A DNA stretch of 64,000 bases, taken from NCBI GenBank assembly GCA_030524675.1, contig JAUNGE010000002.1, forward strand, positions 1-64,000, read 5' to 3'. The stretch comes from a bacterium (GTDB lineage Bacteria; Bacillota; Clostridia; Lachnospirales; Lachnospiraceae). The notes beneath the pieces are model-generated. The model was not told the origin of the DNA. It saw nothing but the letters and a program-made list of their open reading frames with translations, and did no database searches. The position numbers were made by a program, and so were the translations under genes. Each line of letters opens with the position of its first letter. The stretch's first letter is position 1. Shown one piece after another: positions 25,781 through 34,864 of the stretch.

Positions 25781-27517
25781 ATGGCAACCGAGATTAAGTG
25801 TGAAAAGAAGGTCATGAAGGAAATATTTGAGCTGTGGTATCAGATTCCCGAATACCAGCGGCCGTATGTGTGGGAGACGGACCAGGTCAAGGAACTGTTG
25901 GAAGATATACAAAATGCATATCATTCCAATCCGGATGCACAGTATTTTCTGGGTTCCATGGTGCTGAAAATCAATGAAAAGTCAGAAAATGGCGTCATTT
26001 ACAATGAATATGAACTTTTGGACGGGCAGCAGCGGCTGTCCACTATTTTTCTGATGTTTGCAGTGATAAGGGATATCGCTGATAAGAAAAAACAGAAACA
26101 GATTGTGCAGCAGTGTGAGAGCGCTGTGTATCAGGAAGAAAATCTGTACATCAATCAGCCAGAGCGCATGAGGATTGTTTTTTATATTCGCGAAGACGTA
26201 AAGAAGTTTGTGGACAAGTTTGTGAAAGAAGAAGACGGCACCAGACGGACAGAGGAACTGCAGAAGCTGGCACTGGACGGAAATGTGAATGTTTCTATAA
26301 GAAATATGGCGGCGGCCATTTTGACGATACGGAACTTTTTTGAGGAAAATATGGATGAGCTTCCAGGGTATTTTAAATATTTTCTTACGAAAGTGCTGAT
26401 GATTTATGTTGCCACAGAAGAGCTGCAGGATGCCTTCCAGTTGTTTACGGTGTTGAACAACCGCGGCGTGAAGCTGAGCAACAGCGATATTCTGAAAGCT
26501 GAAAATTTAAAGTATGTACCTGAGACGGAGCGCACAGACTGGGCAAAGAAATGGGAAGAGATGGAAACGTATTTTGGAGAGGATTTTGACAAATTCCTGT
26601 CCCATGTTCGTACGATTCTGGTGAAACGGAAAGCCTCGTCCACTTTGCTGAAAGAATTTGAGGAGAATGTGTACTCTGACAGGATGTATAACAGAACGAC
26701 GAAACAGTATGAACCCCGTGTGCCGCTTTTAAAAAAGGGGCAGGAGACCTTCCAGTACATAGGTGAATTTTATGATATTTATGCAGAACTGTTTGACAAA
26801 AATCACTATGAAGTACACAGAGATTTTGATATTTACAATTACCTGCAGCTGATGTCGCAGGGCCTGGGAGCAGATTACTGGGTGGCTCCGGTGATGGATT
26901 ATTATAAGCGGTATCATACAAATGGCCTGAAAGAATTCTTAAAGGCTTTGGACAGAAAAATATCGGCTGACTGGATTACGGCCTTGTCTCCCACAGCGCG
27001 AATTGAGAATGTAAATGCGATTCTGCGGGTAATTGAGAAGAGTTCTTCTCCAGCGGAAATTTTGACATCTGGTGAGTTGAAGATTCAGGCCAATGAGTTT
27101 ATGAGAGTCGTGAATGGGAATGTTTATGGAAGGCGCTATGCGAGATATTTGCTTTTAAAGCTGGACTTGCTGTATCAGGGCAATATGGTACAATTCCGGC
27201 CGCCTGTGACAATCAGCATCGAACATATTCTTCCGCAGAATCCATCTTCTTCCAGCCAGTGGGCGAAGGATTTCACAGCCACAGAGCGCGAGGAATGGAC
27301 AAATAAGCTGGGAAATCTGGTCTTGATTTCCAGAAAGAAAAATTCATCGCAGAGCAATTTTGACTTTGCCAAAAAGATGTCCAAGTATTTTGAGAACAAC
27401 ATAGAAGTTTTTCCAAACTCCATCCGTGTATATAAAAAATACAAGAAATGGACGCCAAGCGAGCTGAAGAGCAATCACAAAGAGGTCATTGAGCGGCTCT
27501 GGGAGGCCTATAAATAG
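25781..27517 (+). CDS. DUF262/DUF1524 protein (GmrSD-like nuclease family)
   Basis: 578 residues from the ATG after AAGGGAGTATAAGGTG. The N-terminal DUF262 (ParB/sulfiredoxin-like NTPase) part has IPEYQRPYVW near residue 23 and the hallmark LLDGQQRLST near residue 80. The C-terminal DUF1524 part has the His-Me-finger-type SIEHILPQN near residue 477, followed by NKLGNLVLIS and an S-N-F-x-x-K segment. GmrSD-type enzymes cut modified (for example glucosylated hydroxymethylcytosine) phage DNA in an NTP-dependent way. Here both halves are fused, as in BrxU-like and other type IV restriction proteins. It stands alone, so a defence role is inferred from the family only. Confidence 0.88.
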   Translation: MATEIKCEKKVMKEIFELWYQIPEYQRPYVWETDQVKELLEDIQNAYHSNPDAQYFLGSMVLKINEKSENGVIYNEYELLDGQQRLSTIFLMFAVIRDIADKKKQKQIVQQCESAVYQEENLYINQPERMRIVFYIREDVKKFVDKFVKEEDGTRRTEELQKLALDGNVNVSIRNMAAAILTIRNFFEENMDELPGYFKYFLTKVLMIYVATEELQDAFQLFTVLNNRGVKLSNSDILKAENLKYVPETERTDWAKKWEEMETYFGEDFDKFLSHVRTILVKRKASSTLLKEFEENVYSDRMYNRTTKQYEPRVPLLKKGQETFQYIGEFYDIYAELFDKNHYEVHRDFDIYNYLQLMSQGLGADYWVAPVMDYYKRYHTNGLKEFLKALDRKISADWITALSPTARIENVNAILRVIEKSSSPAEILTSGELKIQANEFMRVVNGNVYGRRYARYLLLKLDLLYQGNMVQFRPPVTISIEHILPQNPSSSSQWAKDFTATEREEWTNKLGNLVLISRKKNSSQSNFDFAKKMSKYFENNIEVFPNSIRVYKKYKKWTPSELKSNHKEVIERLWEAYK

Positions 27518-27853
27518 TCTTGTACTGGAGACCAATGAACAGGGAAAAGCAATAAGTAAAAACTGCGCGAATAGATGAACTTCCAGGGCACAATCTGTTT
27601 AAAATGGATTGTGCCCTGGAAGTTCATCTGCCGTGTCCGTCTCAGAAAAGGGTACTACAGTTGTAGTCAATATAAGATTTTTGTTAAAATATGCTGCCGA
27701 ATCCTATATGAAAGCATTAGCAGGCAACAATAGGAAATGCAAACATGAATTTTGGGATATAAAAGCATTGACAGAAAGCAAAGAAAACAATACAATAAGA
27801 GTACAAAATCATGAACGTGATTTATATATATAAACAACAGGGGGAGAGATACG
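27518..27853. other. Intergenic region with a long perfect inverted repeat
   Basis: No convincing gene. It holds the 23-bp inverted repeat at 27573-27629, then an AT-rich stretch before the IclR gene's GGGGGAGAG site. A 74-codon frame here lacks coding character. Confidence 0.5.
27573..27629. repeat. Perfect 23-bp inverted repeat with 11-base loop
   Basis: Arms 27573-27595 and 27607-27629 are exact reverse complements (AGATGAACTTCCAGGG... at the outside). There is no U-tract after it, so it is not a classical terminator. It lies between the DUF262 gene and the IclR gene. Confidence 0.85.
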
Positions 27854-28603
27854 ATGAATAGAACCGTAGAGCGGGCTTTTTCAATTCTGCAGTTGATCGC
27901 AGACAGCCACAATGGAATTACATTACAGGAGATTGCCAATGAGATGGACATGGCAAAAAGCAGTGCTTTTGTCATTGTGCAGACACTGCTGGAGTTAAAT
28001 TATATCACAACGGTTCAGAATAACAATAAAAAGTACTGCCTTGGAATTGAAACATTTTCTTTGGGTATGAAATATGTGAACGATATGAGCCTTGTGAAGC
28101 AGTGTTCTATCTACCTGCCGCCGATTGCGGAGAAATACGATAAGACGGCTTTTGTGGCAGTTATGAATGGCAGCAAGATTGTGTATGTGTACAAGTATGT
28201 AGCGCAGAATGCGAGATTGGCTTCCTGTGCCATCGGCTCCAGAAAAGATGCCTATGCGACGGCGCTGGGAAAGGCCATCATGGCATTTTTGCCGAAGGAT
28301 GAGCAGAGCGAGCTGGTGGATAAAATTCAGTTTAAGGCATTGACAAAGTATACCATCACCTCAAAGCAGGAATTTCTGGATGAGCTGGACAGAACAAGAG
28401 AGCGGGGGTATTCCCTGGATGTGCGAGAGCTGGAGGATATCACGAGTTGCTGCGGCGCACCAATATTTGATTACAGTGGAGTGATAGCCGCCGTGTCCCT
28501 CTCTGATCTGTACAATGAAAATCTGGATGATGAGCAGGTGGCGAGAGATTTGAAGGACGTGGCAATGCAGATTTCAAAGAATATGGGATATTTGCCGAAA
28601 TAA
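27854..28603 (+). CDS. IclR-family transcriptional regulator
   Basis: 249 residues. An N-terminal winged helix (VERAFSILQLIADSHNGITLQEIANEMDMAKSSAFVIVQTLLE, residues 4-60) is followed by the IclR effector domain (70-249) with a KIVYVYKY strand, the SRKDAYATALGKAIMAF helix and the ELEDITSCCGAPIFD ligand loop. KdgR-like members repress uronate genes and respond to 2-keto-3-deoxygluconate-type ligands. Immediately downstream lies a consensus promoter overlapped by a perfect palindrome, ahead of a uronide operon. It is therefore very likely the operon's local regulator. Confidence 0.92.
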   Translation: MNRTVERAFSILQLIADSHNGITLQEIANEMDMAKSSAFVIVQTLLELNYITTVQNNNKKYCLGIETFSLGMKYVNDMSLVKQCSIYLPPIAEKYDKTAFVAVMNGSKIVYVYKYVAQNARLASCAIGSRKDAYATALGKAIMAFLPKDEQSELVDKIQFKALTKYTITSKQEFLDELDRTRERGYSLDVRELEDITSCCGAPIFDYSGVIAAVSLSDLYNENLDDEQVARDLKDVAMQISKNMGYLPK

Positions 28604-28647
28604 CACAGATGTCTCAAAAAAAATAAACATAAAAATGCACAAAAATA

Positions 28648-28676
28648 TTGACAAAAAAAATCTTAGAGTATATAAT
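28648..28676 (+). promoter_or_regulatory. Consensus sigma-A promoter of the uronide operon
   Basis: TTGACA, exactly 17 bp, TATAAT, giving a predicted start near 28683. This is the best promoter match in the window and implies strong transcription when not repressed. Confidence 0.85.
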
Positions 28677-28685
28677 ATACATATA

Positions 28686-28704
28686 ATATGAACCTGGTTC
28701 ATAT
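28686..28704. promoter_or_regulatory. Perfect 19-bp palindromic operator
   Basis: ATATGAACCTGGTTCATAT is fully symmetric about the central T. It covers about +4 to +22 relative to the predicted start, where a bound dimer would block initiation or early elongation. The neighbouring IclR-family protein is the obvious candidate ligand. Confidence 0.75.
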
Positions 28705-29002
28705 ATAAGAACTAATAACTGAAAACAAAGTGCAAAGCGTACAAAGAATAGTATGGATACATCAGGATGAGAGAACTCATATAAAATAGTATAAATCCTG
28801 TTGAGACTATTATAACACAGTCATACAGCATTTTCACCCCACAGTAACAGATTGCAGCAGATTTTCCTCCTTTACGCTGTATTATGCTGTATGACTCCCT
28901 GACGGGAGATATTTGCCGAGGCACGGCAGCACACATAAAAACAGAAGGCCTTTTTAAGAGGGCCTATAAAAATTCGTAAAAATGTGAACGAGGTTTATAA
29001 AT

Positions 29003-29575
29003 ATGAACAATGGAAAATCTTACCAGTTTACAGACCAGTTTAAGTACTTCGATTTGCTCTTCCTGTCTCTTTTGGCCGCTGTATCCGAGTGGATGGGCAG
29101 CGGACTTCTGAAAGTGTGGAACAGCAGTTTTTACTTCAGTTTTGCCACTGCAATCTGCCTGATTGCCATGATTCGCTGGGGAATAGCGGGGGTTCTCGTG
29201 GGGATGGCGGGAGGGATTCCTGCCATCTGGTTCTCGGATATGGGGATTTTTAGCGGGATTTTATTTTACGTCATCGCCAATATCAGCATCGGAATTCCCA
29301 TTCTGCTGTACGGAGCGCGGGACAGGAACAAAATCTGTGAGCACAGTTTTTGGCTGATGTTGTATGTGCTGTCCGCTCATGTTTGTCTGGCAATCGGAAA
29401 GGGAGCTGTGATTTTTCTTCTGACTGGAGAGCATACAGGAGTGTTGGATTATTTCGGAGCTACATTTTTAATCACTGTACTCGATGTAATCGTATGTCTG
29501 GTACTGAACACCAGAAAAGATTTATTATGCGATATGCGAAATTACTTTAATAAGGGGGAAGGAGAAAACGAATGA
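29003..29575 (+). CDS. Polytopic membrane protein, first gene of uronide operon
   Basis: 190 residues with five or six hydrophobic helices (about 20-36, 45-60, 62-78, 85-102, 115-138, 150-170). The size and layout recall S-components of ECF transporters, but no substrate motif is evident. Its stop overlaps the start of the first ABC permease by four bases (ATGA), which indicates translational coupling. I infer an accessory role in uptake; function unknown. Confidence 0.75.
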   Translation: MNNGKSYQFTDQFKYFDLLFLSLLAAVSEWMGSGLLKVWNSSFYFSFATAICLIAMIRWGIAGVLVGMAGGIPAIWFSDMGIFSGILFYVIANISIGIPILLYGARDRNKICEHSFWLMLYVLSAHVCLAIGKGAVIFLLTGEHTGVLDYFGATFLITVLDVIVCLVLNTRKDLLCDMRNYFNKGEGENE

Positions 29576-30537
29576 AGAACGAGAGAATTGAGATGCGCAA
29601 ACCTCAGGCAAAAAACATTTGCAGAGCCGTGATAAAAGACTGGAGACTCTATGTGCTATTGCTTCCGATCGTCTTATGGTTTGCAGTTTGGGCCTACAAG
29701 CCCATGGGAGGACTTTTGATTGCATTTAAGAGGTTCGACCCGCAGTACGGAGTTTGGGGAAGTGAATTCAAGGGAATTGACAATTTCATCAACCTGATGA
29801 CAGGGGTGAACAAGACAGAGTTTTGGCAGGCATTCAGAAATACCTTTATCATCAGCGCTTATAACCTGATTTTTGGCTTTCCGGTTCCGATTATTCTGGC
29901 ATTGTTGTTTGCAGAGATTGGAAACGATACAGTCAGAAAATTTGCACAGACAGCGACCTACCTGCCGCACTTTTTGTCTGAGGTTACTATCACAGGAATC
30001 ACGCTGATGCTCGTGTACAGCGGCGTGCGCTCCAGCGGAATTATCGCTTCTGTGTTCCAGCAGATGGGGTGGATTGAGCCAGGTGTCTCAATGATTCAGA
30101 AAGCCAACTACTTCCGGCCGCTGTACATCATGGTGGGAATCTGGAAGGAGAGCGGTTACAACTCTATTGTATACTTTGCGGCCATCATGGGAATTTCTCC
30201 TTCCTTATATGAAGCGCTCAAAGTAGATGGCGGAAACAAATTTCAGGAAATCCGGTACGTTACCTTCCCAGGCATGGCGCCGACACTGATTATCATGATT
30301 ATCATGCGAATCGGAAATATGCTGACAATCGGCTATGAGCGAGTGTTGCTTTTGTACAACGCCAACATTTATGTGACTGCCGATGTGCTTTCCACATTTG
30401 AGCAGAGAATCGGTATTTTATCCGGAAACTACGGAATGGGCGCAGCGGTGAGTTTGTTCAACTCCCTGATTGCATTTGCCCTAGTAATTGGTGCAAACAC
30501 CATCAGCCGAAATATATCAGAGACGTCATTGTGGTAA
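29572..30537 (+). CDS. Sugar ABC transporter permease (LplB/YteP type)
   Basis: 321 residues, six membrane helices. The binding-protein-dependent permease EAA loop reads YEALKVDGGNKFQEIRYVTFPGMAP. The N-terminal VLLPIVLWFAVWAYKPMGG is typical of LplB/YteP permeases that serve large oligosaccharide and uronide importers in Firmicutes. It pairs with the next gene as the membrane channel for the 711-residue binding lipoprotein. Confidence 0.94.
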   Translation: MKNERIEMRKPQAKNICRAVIKDWRLYVLLLPIVLWFAVWAYKPMGGLLIAFKRFDPQYGVWGSEFKGIDNFINLMTGVNKTEFWQAFRNTFIISAYNLIFGFPVPIILALLFAEIGNDTVRKFAQTATYLPHFLSEVTITGITLMLVYSGVRSSGIIASVFQQMGWIEPGVSMIQKANYFRPLYIMVGIWKESGYNSIVYFAAIMGISPSLYEALKVDGGNKFQEIRYVTFPGMAPTLIIMIIMRIGNMLTIGYERVLLLYNANIYVTADVLSTFEQRIGILSGNYGMGAAVSLFNSLIAFALVIGANTISRNISETSLW

Positions 30538-30576
30538 AGGCTGTCATGAGAACAACAAAGCAGAAAGGATGGAACG

Positions 30577-31440
30577 ATGGAACGGTTAGATAGAAGTGAA
30601 AAGATATTCAAAGTATGTTCCTATATGCTCGTAATTATATTCGCGTTGCTTGCACTGTATCCGGTGCTGTACGCATTCAGCGTTTCTATCAGCGGCAAGG
30701 TGGCATACGAGAGCGGCCAGATAGTTCTTCTCCCAAAAGATGTGACTTTTCAGGCATACGATATGGTGCTGCATAATAAGGGATTCTGGATTGCGTACAC
30801 AAACACCCTGTTTTACACGGTGCTCGGTACAGCGTGGAGTATGGCCCTCTCCCTGACAGGCGCCTACGCGCTGCAGAAGACGAAACTGTTATTCCGAAGA
30901 CAATGGAACTTCCTGCTGGTATTTACGATGTGGTTCAGCGCAGGCATGATTCCCCTGTATTTAAACTATAAAAATCTGCATGTGGACAACCGATGGGGCA
31001 TGGTGATTGCCTTCGGTGTGCAGGCATACAACATCATTCTTTTGAGGAACTATTTCAGCAGTATTCCGAAGGAGATTGAAGAAGCGGCGATTGTGGACGG
31101 AGCGAATGAGTTCCAGCTGTTCGGGAAAGTGTATATCCCGATGTCCACAGCGAGTATCGCTACTGTGACTTTATTTTATGCAATCAGCAGATGGAACGGA
31201 TACTATTGGTCCAGAATGTTGATTGCGGACCCCTATGAACAGCCGCTTCAGGTGTACTTGAGGCAGTTGATTGAAAACTATCAGAAACTGTATGATGAAT
31301 CGCCAGTAAACTTGACGTATTCTGCGGACAGCCTCGCTTACGCAATCATCATCTGTTCGATAGTACCTGTGTTGGTTATTTACCCATATATCCAGAAGTA
31401 TTTTGCAAAAGGTGTGAATATGGGTGGAGTAAAAGGATAA
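30577..31440 (+). CDS. Carbohydrate ABC transporter permease (YtcP/LplC type)
   Basis: 287 residues, six membrane helices. The EAA loop EEAAIVDGANEFQLFGKVYIPMSTA and the C-terminal YIQKYFAKGVNMGGVKG are hallmarks of the LplC/YtcP/YesQ permease group. It forms the heterodimeric channel with the upstream permease. The ribosome binding site is AGAAAGGATGG, 39 bases after the previous stop. Confidence 0.94.
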   Translation: MERLDRSEKIFKVCSYMLVIIFALLALYPVLYAFSVSISGKVAYESGQIVLLPKDVTFQAYDMVLHNKGFWIAYTNTLFYTVLGTAWSMALSLTGAYALQKTKLLFRRQWNFLLVFTMWFSAGMIPLYLNYKNLHVDNRWGMVIAFGVQAYNIILLRNYFSSIPKEIEEAAIVDGANEFQLFGKVYIPMSTASIATVTLFYAISRWNGYYWSRMLIADPYEQPLQVYLRQLIENYQKLYDESPVNLTYSADSLAYAIIICSIVPVLVIYPYIQKYFAKGVNMGGVKG

Positions 31441-31474
31441 TGATATGAGCCGAGAGGCAGAAGGAGGAAGTTTT

Positions 31475-33610
31475 ATGAGAAAAAGAGCAGCAGGTTTTGC
31501 GGTAGCAGCAGTGATGATGGCATCCGCAGTGCTGTCCGGTTGTGGTTCTTCCGTAGTGGACCAGGTACAGCAGACAACAGCAGCGACGACAGCAGCGCAG
31601 ACACAGGCAGCCGGCGGTGAGAGCCAGACTGAGGCAACACAGGCACAGGAGAAGGACCTGACCGACCTGACAGACATGGTGGAATTGAAATTCAACTTTG
31701 CTATGGGAAACAAGTCCAGAACCATGACCTACAATCAGGAGTCTCCGCTGACTCTTCCAGATGGAACCGTGGTGTCAGCTGGTATGTTAAAGCCGATGTG
31801 GTCCTATGTGGAAAAAGCGATGAACAGCAAGTTTACTGACGTGACTGTGCAGGATATCAAGGCGGAAGATATGATTCAGACCGAGTCCACGTCCAACTTT
31901 ACAGGCGCCAATATTTATGGAGGAAGCGGTATCGCTGAAAAACTGATGTATTACGGCACAGAAGGAAAATTTGTGAATCTGAGCGAGAAGATGGAGGAAG
32001 GATATCTTCCGAACTTTAAAGCATATCTGGAGGAAAATCCGGATGTGAAGAAGGCCATCACTGCATATGACGGAAATATTTATCACATTCCATATATCGC
32101 AGAGATCAACCAGATTGCGAGAACGTTCAATATCAGAGGTTCTTGGGTGAGCGAACTGCTTGACAATGAGTCCGCTTCTTATGATACAGCAGACTTCACC
32201 GTATATTATGACGGCTTCTATATTGGCGACAATAAGAGAGGCGGAGACAACGGCGGCACAGTGACCCCGAAAGAGGGCATTGACATTGTGAAAAAATCAG
32301 ATGCGAGCATCATCGAGATTCAGAATGCTCTGGATGTAAAGAACGGCGAAACTCTGACAAAAGCACTGATTCAGTATATCAATGACAACTATGAGTATGA
32401 CACTCCGTCCGAGCTGTATCTGGGCGAGAAAGCAGCGTATGATATTGATGAGCTGATTGCTCTTATGCGCTGCATCAAGGCGAACCCGAAGTATCTGACA
32501 GACGGAAGAGCAGAAACGGTATGGCCGTTGTTCACCAGACAGTCCAGCTTCCGCGAAGAACTGCTGAGAATGGGCACTTACTTTGACGGTGTGAAAGTAC
32601 ATAGTGCAGATACTTACAATGCACGCTGGTATGTGGATAAGGATGGCAAACTGCAGTACAGCTATTCCGAAGAGGGTATGTACAATGTATTGAACTATCT
32701 GTCCCAGATGGAGGCAGAGGGTCTGATTTATTCTGACTGCTACGATTTGACAGACAAGGCAAACCATCGTTCCGCTCTGTGGGGAACAGATGAAGGTGAG
32801 GCGCCATCCTTCGGATGGATGACATTTGACTTTATCGCTTCTTCCACATCCGACTCTCTGAACACAGACACCGTTGTAATTCTTCCGCCGGTTGCAAAAG
32901 TAAATGGTGTATGGCAGTACTACATTGACAACGGACGTGCAATCAAGTCCGAGGGATGGTCCATCTCCATTGCTGGCTCTACCGATGAGCAGGTAAAGAG
33001 AGCTTGTGCAGTATTTGATTATTTCTTTACAGAAGAAGGACATATTTTACAGAACTACGGCCTGCCGATGAACCTGGAAGAGGGTAAGAGCTATCTTGGA
33101 CCAGATGGAATCGAATATCCGTTATTTACACAGTGGATACATGACACGCTGCCAGTGGCAAACGGCGACTTGTCCGCATTTTTAAGAGACTGGATGGGAT
33201 GCCTGATGCCAATCGGTTATCAGAAGGAAATCGGATTTGAGTACCAGTATACTTCTGAGAGAGGATTTGACGGATGGGCACTGCTTCAGAATTCTACTAT
33301 GACATTTGCAACTTATGCAGGTGAAGGCCCAGAAGGTGACAACCCGAACTACTACAAGATGATTCCTCCGGTATTCTCTCTGACATCCAGACAGCAGGAG
33401 ACGCTTTCCGATTCTACCTCCCTGTCCAACGATGACATCGTAGAGTACATGTTCAATATCGTTCGCTATAAGACAAAAGGAAATGCTCCATCCGGTGCAG
33501 AAGTGGCACAGAGCTATGAAGAGTATCTTGCCAAATTTGAAGAAAAAGGATTGAAGCTTTACGAGGAAACATACCAGAATGCATACGATGTCATGACAAA
33601 TGGAAACTAA
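31475..33610 (+). CDS. Extracellular oligosaccharide-binding lipoprotein
   Basis: 711 residues from the ATG after AGGAGGAAG. The signal peptide has a lipobox (AVLSGC, Cys near residue 24), followed by an Ala/Thr/Gln-rich flexible linker (about 30-65). The remainder is a cluster B/LplA-like solute-binding fold that faces the cell exterior. At 711 residues it is clearly longer than typical LplA proteins (roughly 500-560), so it may bind longer chains or carry an extra subdomain. It is the ligand-capture component of the ABC importer. Confidence 0.9.
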   Translation: MRKRAAGFAVAAVMMASAVLSGCGSSVVDQVQQTTAATTAAQTQAAGGESQTEATQAQEKDLTDLTDMVELKFNFAMGNKSRTMTYNQESPLTLPDGTVVSAGMLKPMWSYVEKAMNSKFTDVTVQDIKAEDMIQTESTSNFTGANIYGGSGIAEKLMYYGTEGKFVNLSEKMEEGYLPNFKAYLEENPDVKKAITAYDGNIYHIPYIAEINQIARTFNIRGSWVSELLDNESASYDTADFTVYYDGFYIGDNKRGGDNGGTVTPKEGIDIVKKSDASIIEIQNALDVKNGETLTKALIQYINDNYEYDTPSELYLGEKAAYDIDELIALMRCIKANPKYLTDGRAETVWPLFTRQSSFREELLRMGTYFDGVKVHSADTYNARWYVDKDGKLQYSYSEEGMYNVLNYLSQMEAEGLIYSDCYDLTDKANHRSALWGTDEGEAPSFGWMTFDFIASSTSDSLNTDTVVILPPVAKVNGVWQYYIDNGRAIKSEGWSISIAGSTDEQVKRACAVFDYFFTEEGHILQNYGLPMNLEEGKSYLGPDGIEYPLFTQWIHDTLPVANGDLSAFLRDWMGCLMPIGYQKEIGFEYQYTSERGFDGWALLQNSTMTFATYAGEGPEGDNPNYYKMIPPVFSLTSRQQETLSDSTSLSNDDIVEYMFNIVRYKTKGNAPSGAEVAQSYEEYLAKFEEKGLKLYEETYQNAYDVMTNGN

Positions 33611-33710
33611 TGAGGGGATAGTAGGGTCAAAATGCCGCAAATCCGATACAAACGGCGGCAAATAAAGCGGAACGCCTGATGACGCAGGCACCGTGATGTG
33701 TGAAATACAG

Positions 33711-33747
33711 CGTAGGGGAGAAGGGGGCTTCTCGTTCTCCCCTACCA
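33711..33747 (+). other. Strong intra-operon hairpin (possible processing/stability element)
   Basis: GTAGGGGAGAA pairs with TTCTCCCCTAC around an 11-15 base loop. There is no U-tract. It lies in a 268-base gap after the binding-protein gene, the usual place for a stem that protects the upstream mRNA and lowers expression downstream. Confidence 0.65.
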
Positions 33748-33878
33748 ATTAGAAACGTATCGAACGTATCCGCGTTCTTATGATAACTGGGAAAGTTTTG
33801 ATTATAACAGGAAAGTTCTTAATCTCCATCAAAGAGACAACAGATTATGGGTGGAAACGATAAAAAAGGTGGGAGCTG

Positions 33879-34424
33879 ATGATGCAGAAGATATTCAGAG
33901 CGCAGAAAGTTACAGCAGGAATTTACATTTTCATGTCAATAGTGGTGTTTGTGTACACGCTGGTATTTATGACGGAGTATAAAGACCTGTTTGGATTAAA
34001 ACTACAGCAGAACAGTCAGATATCATTTTTTCACGACTCGATTCTGCAGACATTTAATAAACAGATATTTACATTTGCGATTATTGGAATTTTAATTATT
34101 GTGTTTTCGTTTTTGCTGGAAATTTTCAGCAAAGTTCCGGACTTATTTGCGGTGATTGTGCTGGTGGCGCTTCTCGCAGTCTGCTGCGGCGGTGCAGGAT
34201 ATGCACTGAACAATCTGGTGATTCTGGAAGCATTTTATAAAAATCTGGATTTCCAGTATCTGCACCTGGAGGGGCTGCCGGATTATGAAATGCACTTTAC
34301 GACATTTCGTGCTGGACTGGGCGTGTATGTCCTCCAGATTGCAGTCTGTGCAGTGTATGGAATTACCATAATCATGAGCCATGTTACATTTAGAAAAAAT
34401 GAGAAGAAAGGGCGCATGGAATGA
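33879..34424 (+). CDS. Four-helix membrane protein of unknown function (operon gene A)
   Basis: 181 residues with hydrophobic helices near 11-31, 62-83, 88-108 and 146-168. A soluble outer loop lies between helices 3 and 4. Not recognised. It overlaps the next gene by four bases (ATGA) and begins a run of four small membrane proteins that flank the ABC ATPase gene. Preceded by GGTGGGAGCTG. Confidence 0.75.
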   Translation: MMQKIFRAQKVTAGIYIFMSIVVFVYTLVFMTEYKDLFGLKLQQNSQISFFHDSILQTFNKQIFTFAIIGILIIVFSFLLEIFSKVPDLFAVIVLVALLAVCCGGAGYALNNLVILEAFYKNLDFQYLHLEGLPDYEMHFTTFRAGLGVYVLQIAVCAVYGITIIMSHVTFRKNEKKGRME

Positions 34425-34864
34425 TGAATGAGACATTGACTGAGAAAGAAAAAAAGACGTATGTGTCTTTATATAAAAAGGATACCCTCTCTTATACCCT
34501 GACCCTGTTCGCCATTCTCGCAGAGCTGGTGTACGTCATCAGCATTCTGGACGTCATGGAAGTGAGTTTTTGGATGGGCGTCACGGTTATGGTAAATATT
34601 GGTATGCTGTTTGCGCTGTTTACCTGTGCGGTGAAGATGAACATTTACGACAGGCAGTGGGCGGCTATCGCACTGCTGCTTGGAATTTATATCTTAATCC
34701 GTCAGTTTGTGCTGGTTCCGTTTATCCTCCGTCCATACGACAGGAACACGATAATCGCAGCGGCAAACATCGCAGGGGCTGTGTTGATAATCGCGGCGGG
34801 CATAAACAGCAATGCGAAAAGCAAACGCAGAGAGAAACTTCAGAAAGAGCTTGGGGGTGAGTAA
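34421..34864 (+). CDS. Four-helix membrane protein of unknown function (operon gene B)
   Basis: 147 residues, helices near 24-44, 50-71, 79-101 and 109-128, with a charged KSKRREKLQKE tail on the presumed cytoplasmic side. Not recognised. Its stop codon is directly followed by the ATG of the ABC ATPase, so translation is coupled on both sides. Confidence 0.75.
   Translation: MMNETLTEKEKKTYVSLYKKDTLSYTLTLFAILAELVYVISILDVMEVSFWMGVTVMVNIGMLFALFTCAVKMNIYDRQWAAIALLLGIYILIRQFVLVPFILRPYDRNTIIAAANIAGAVLIIAAGINSNAKSKRREKLQKELGGE

Larger units (their letters stand above)
28604..29002. other. Regulatory region and long leader of the uronide operon
   Basis: After the promoter and operator, a leader of roughly 320 nt precedes the first gene. 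It can form a long-range stem (TCATACAGCAT near 28821 with ATGCTGTATGA near 28883) and a small AGGCC/GGCCT hairpin near 28946-28965. No known riboswitch was recognised, and no coding gene is supported. Confidence 0.5.

Noticed and set aside
27609-27833. 74-codon frame upstream of the IclR gene
   Set aside because: It starts inside the perfect inverted repeat, lacks a ribosome binding site and has no protein-like composition.
33711-33747. Operon-ending terminator after the binding-protein gene
   Set aside because: The stem is strong but has no U-tract, and functionally linked genes continue downstream, so a stability or processing hairpin is more likely.
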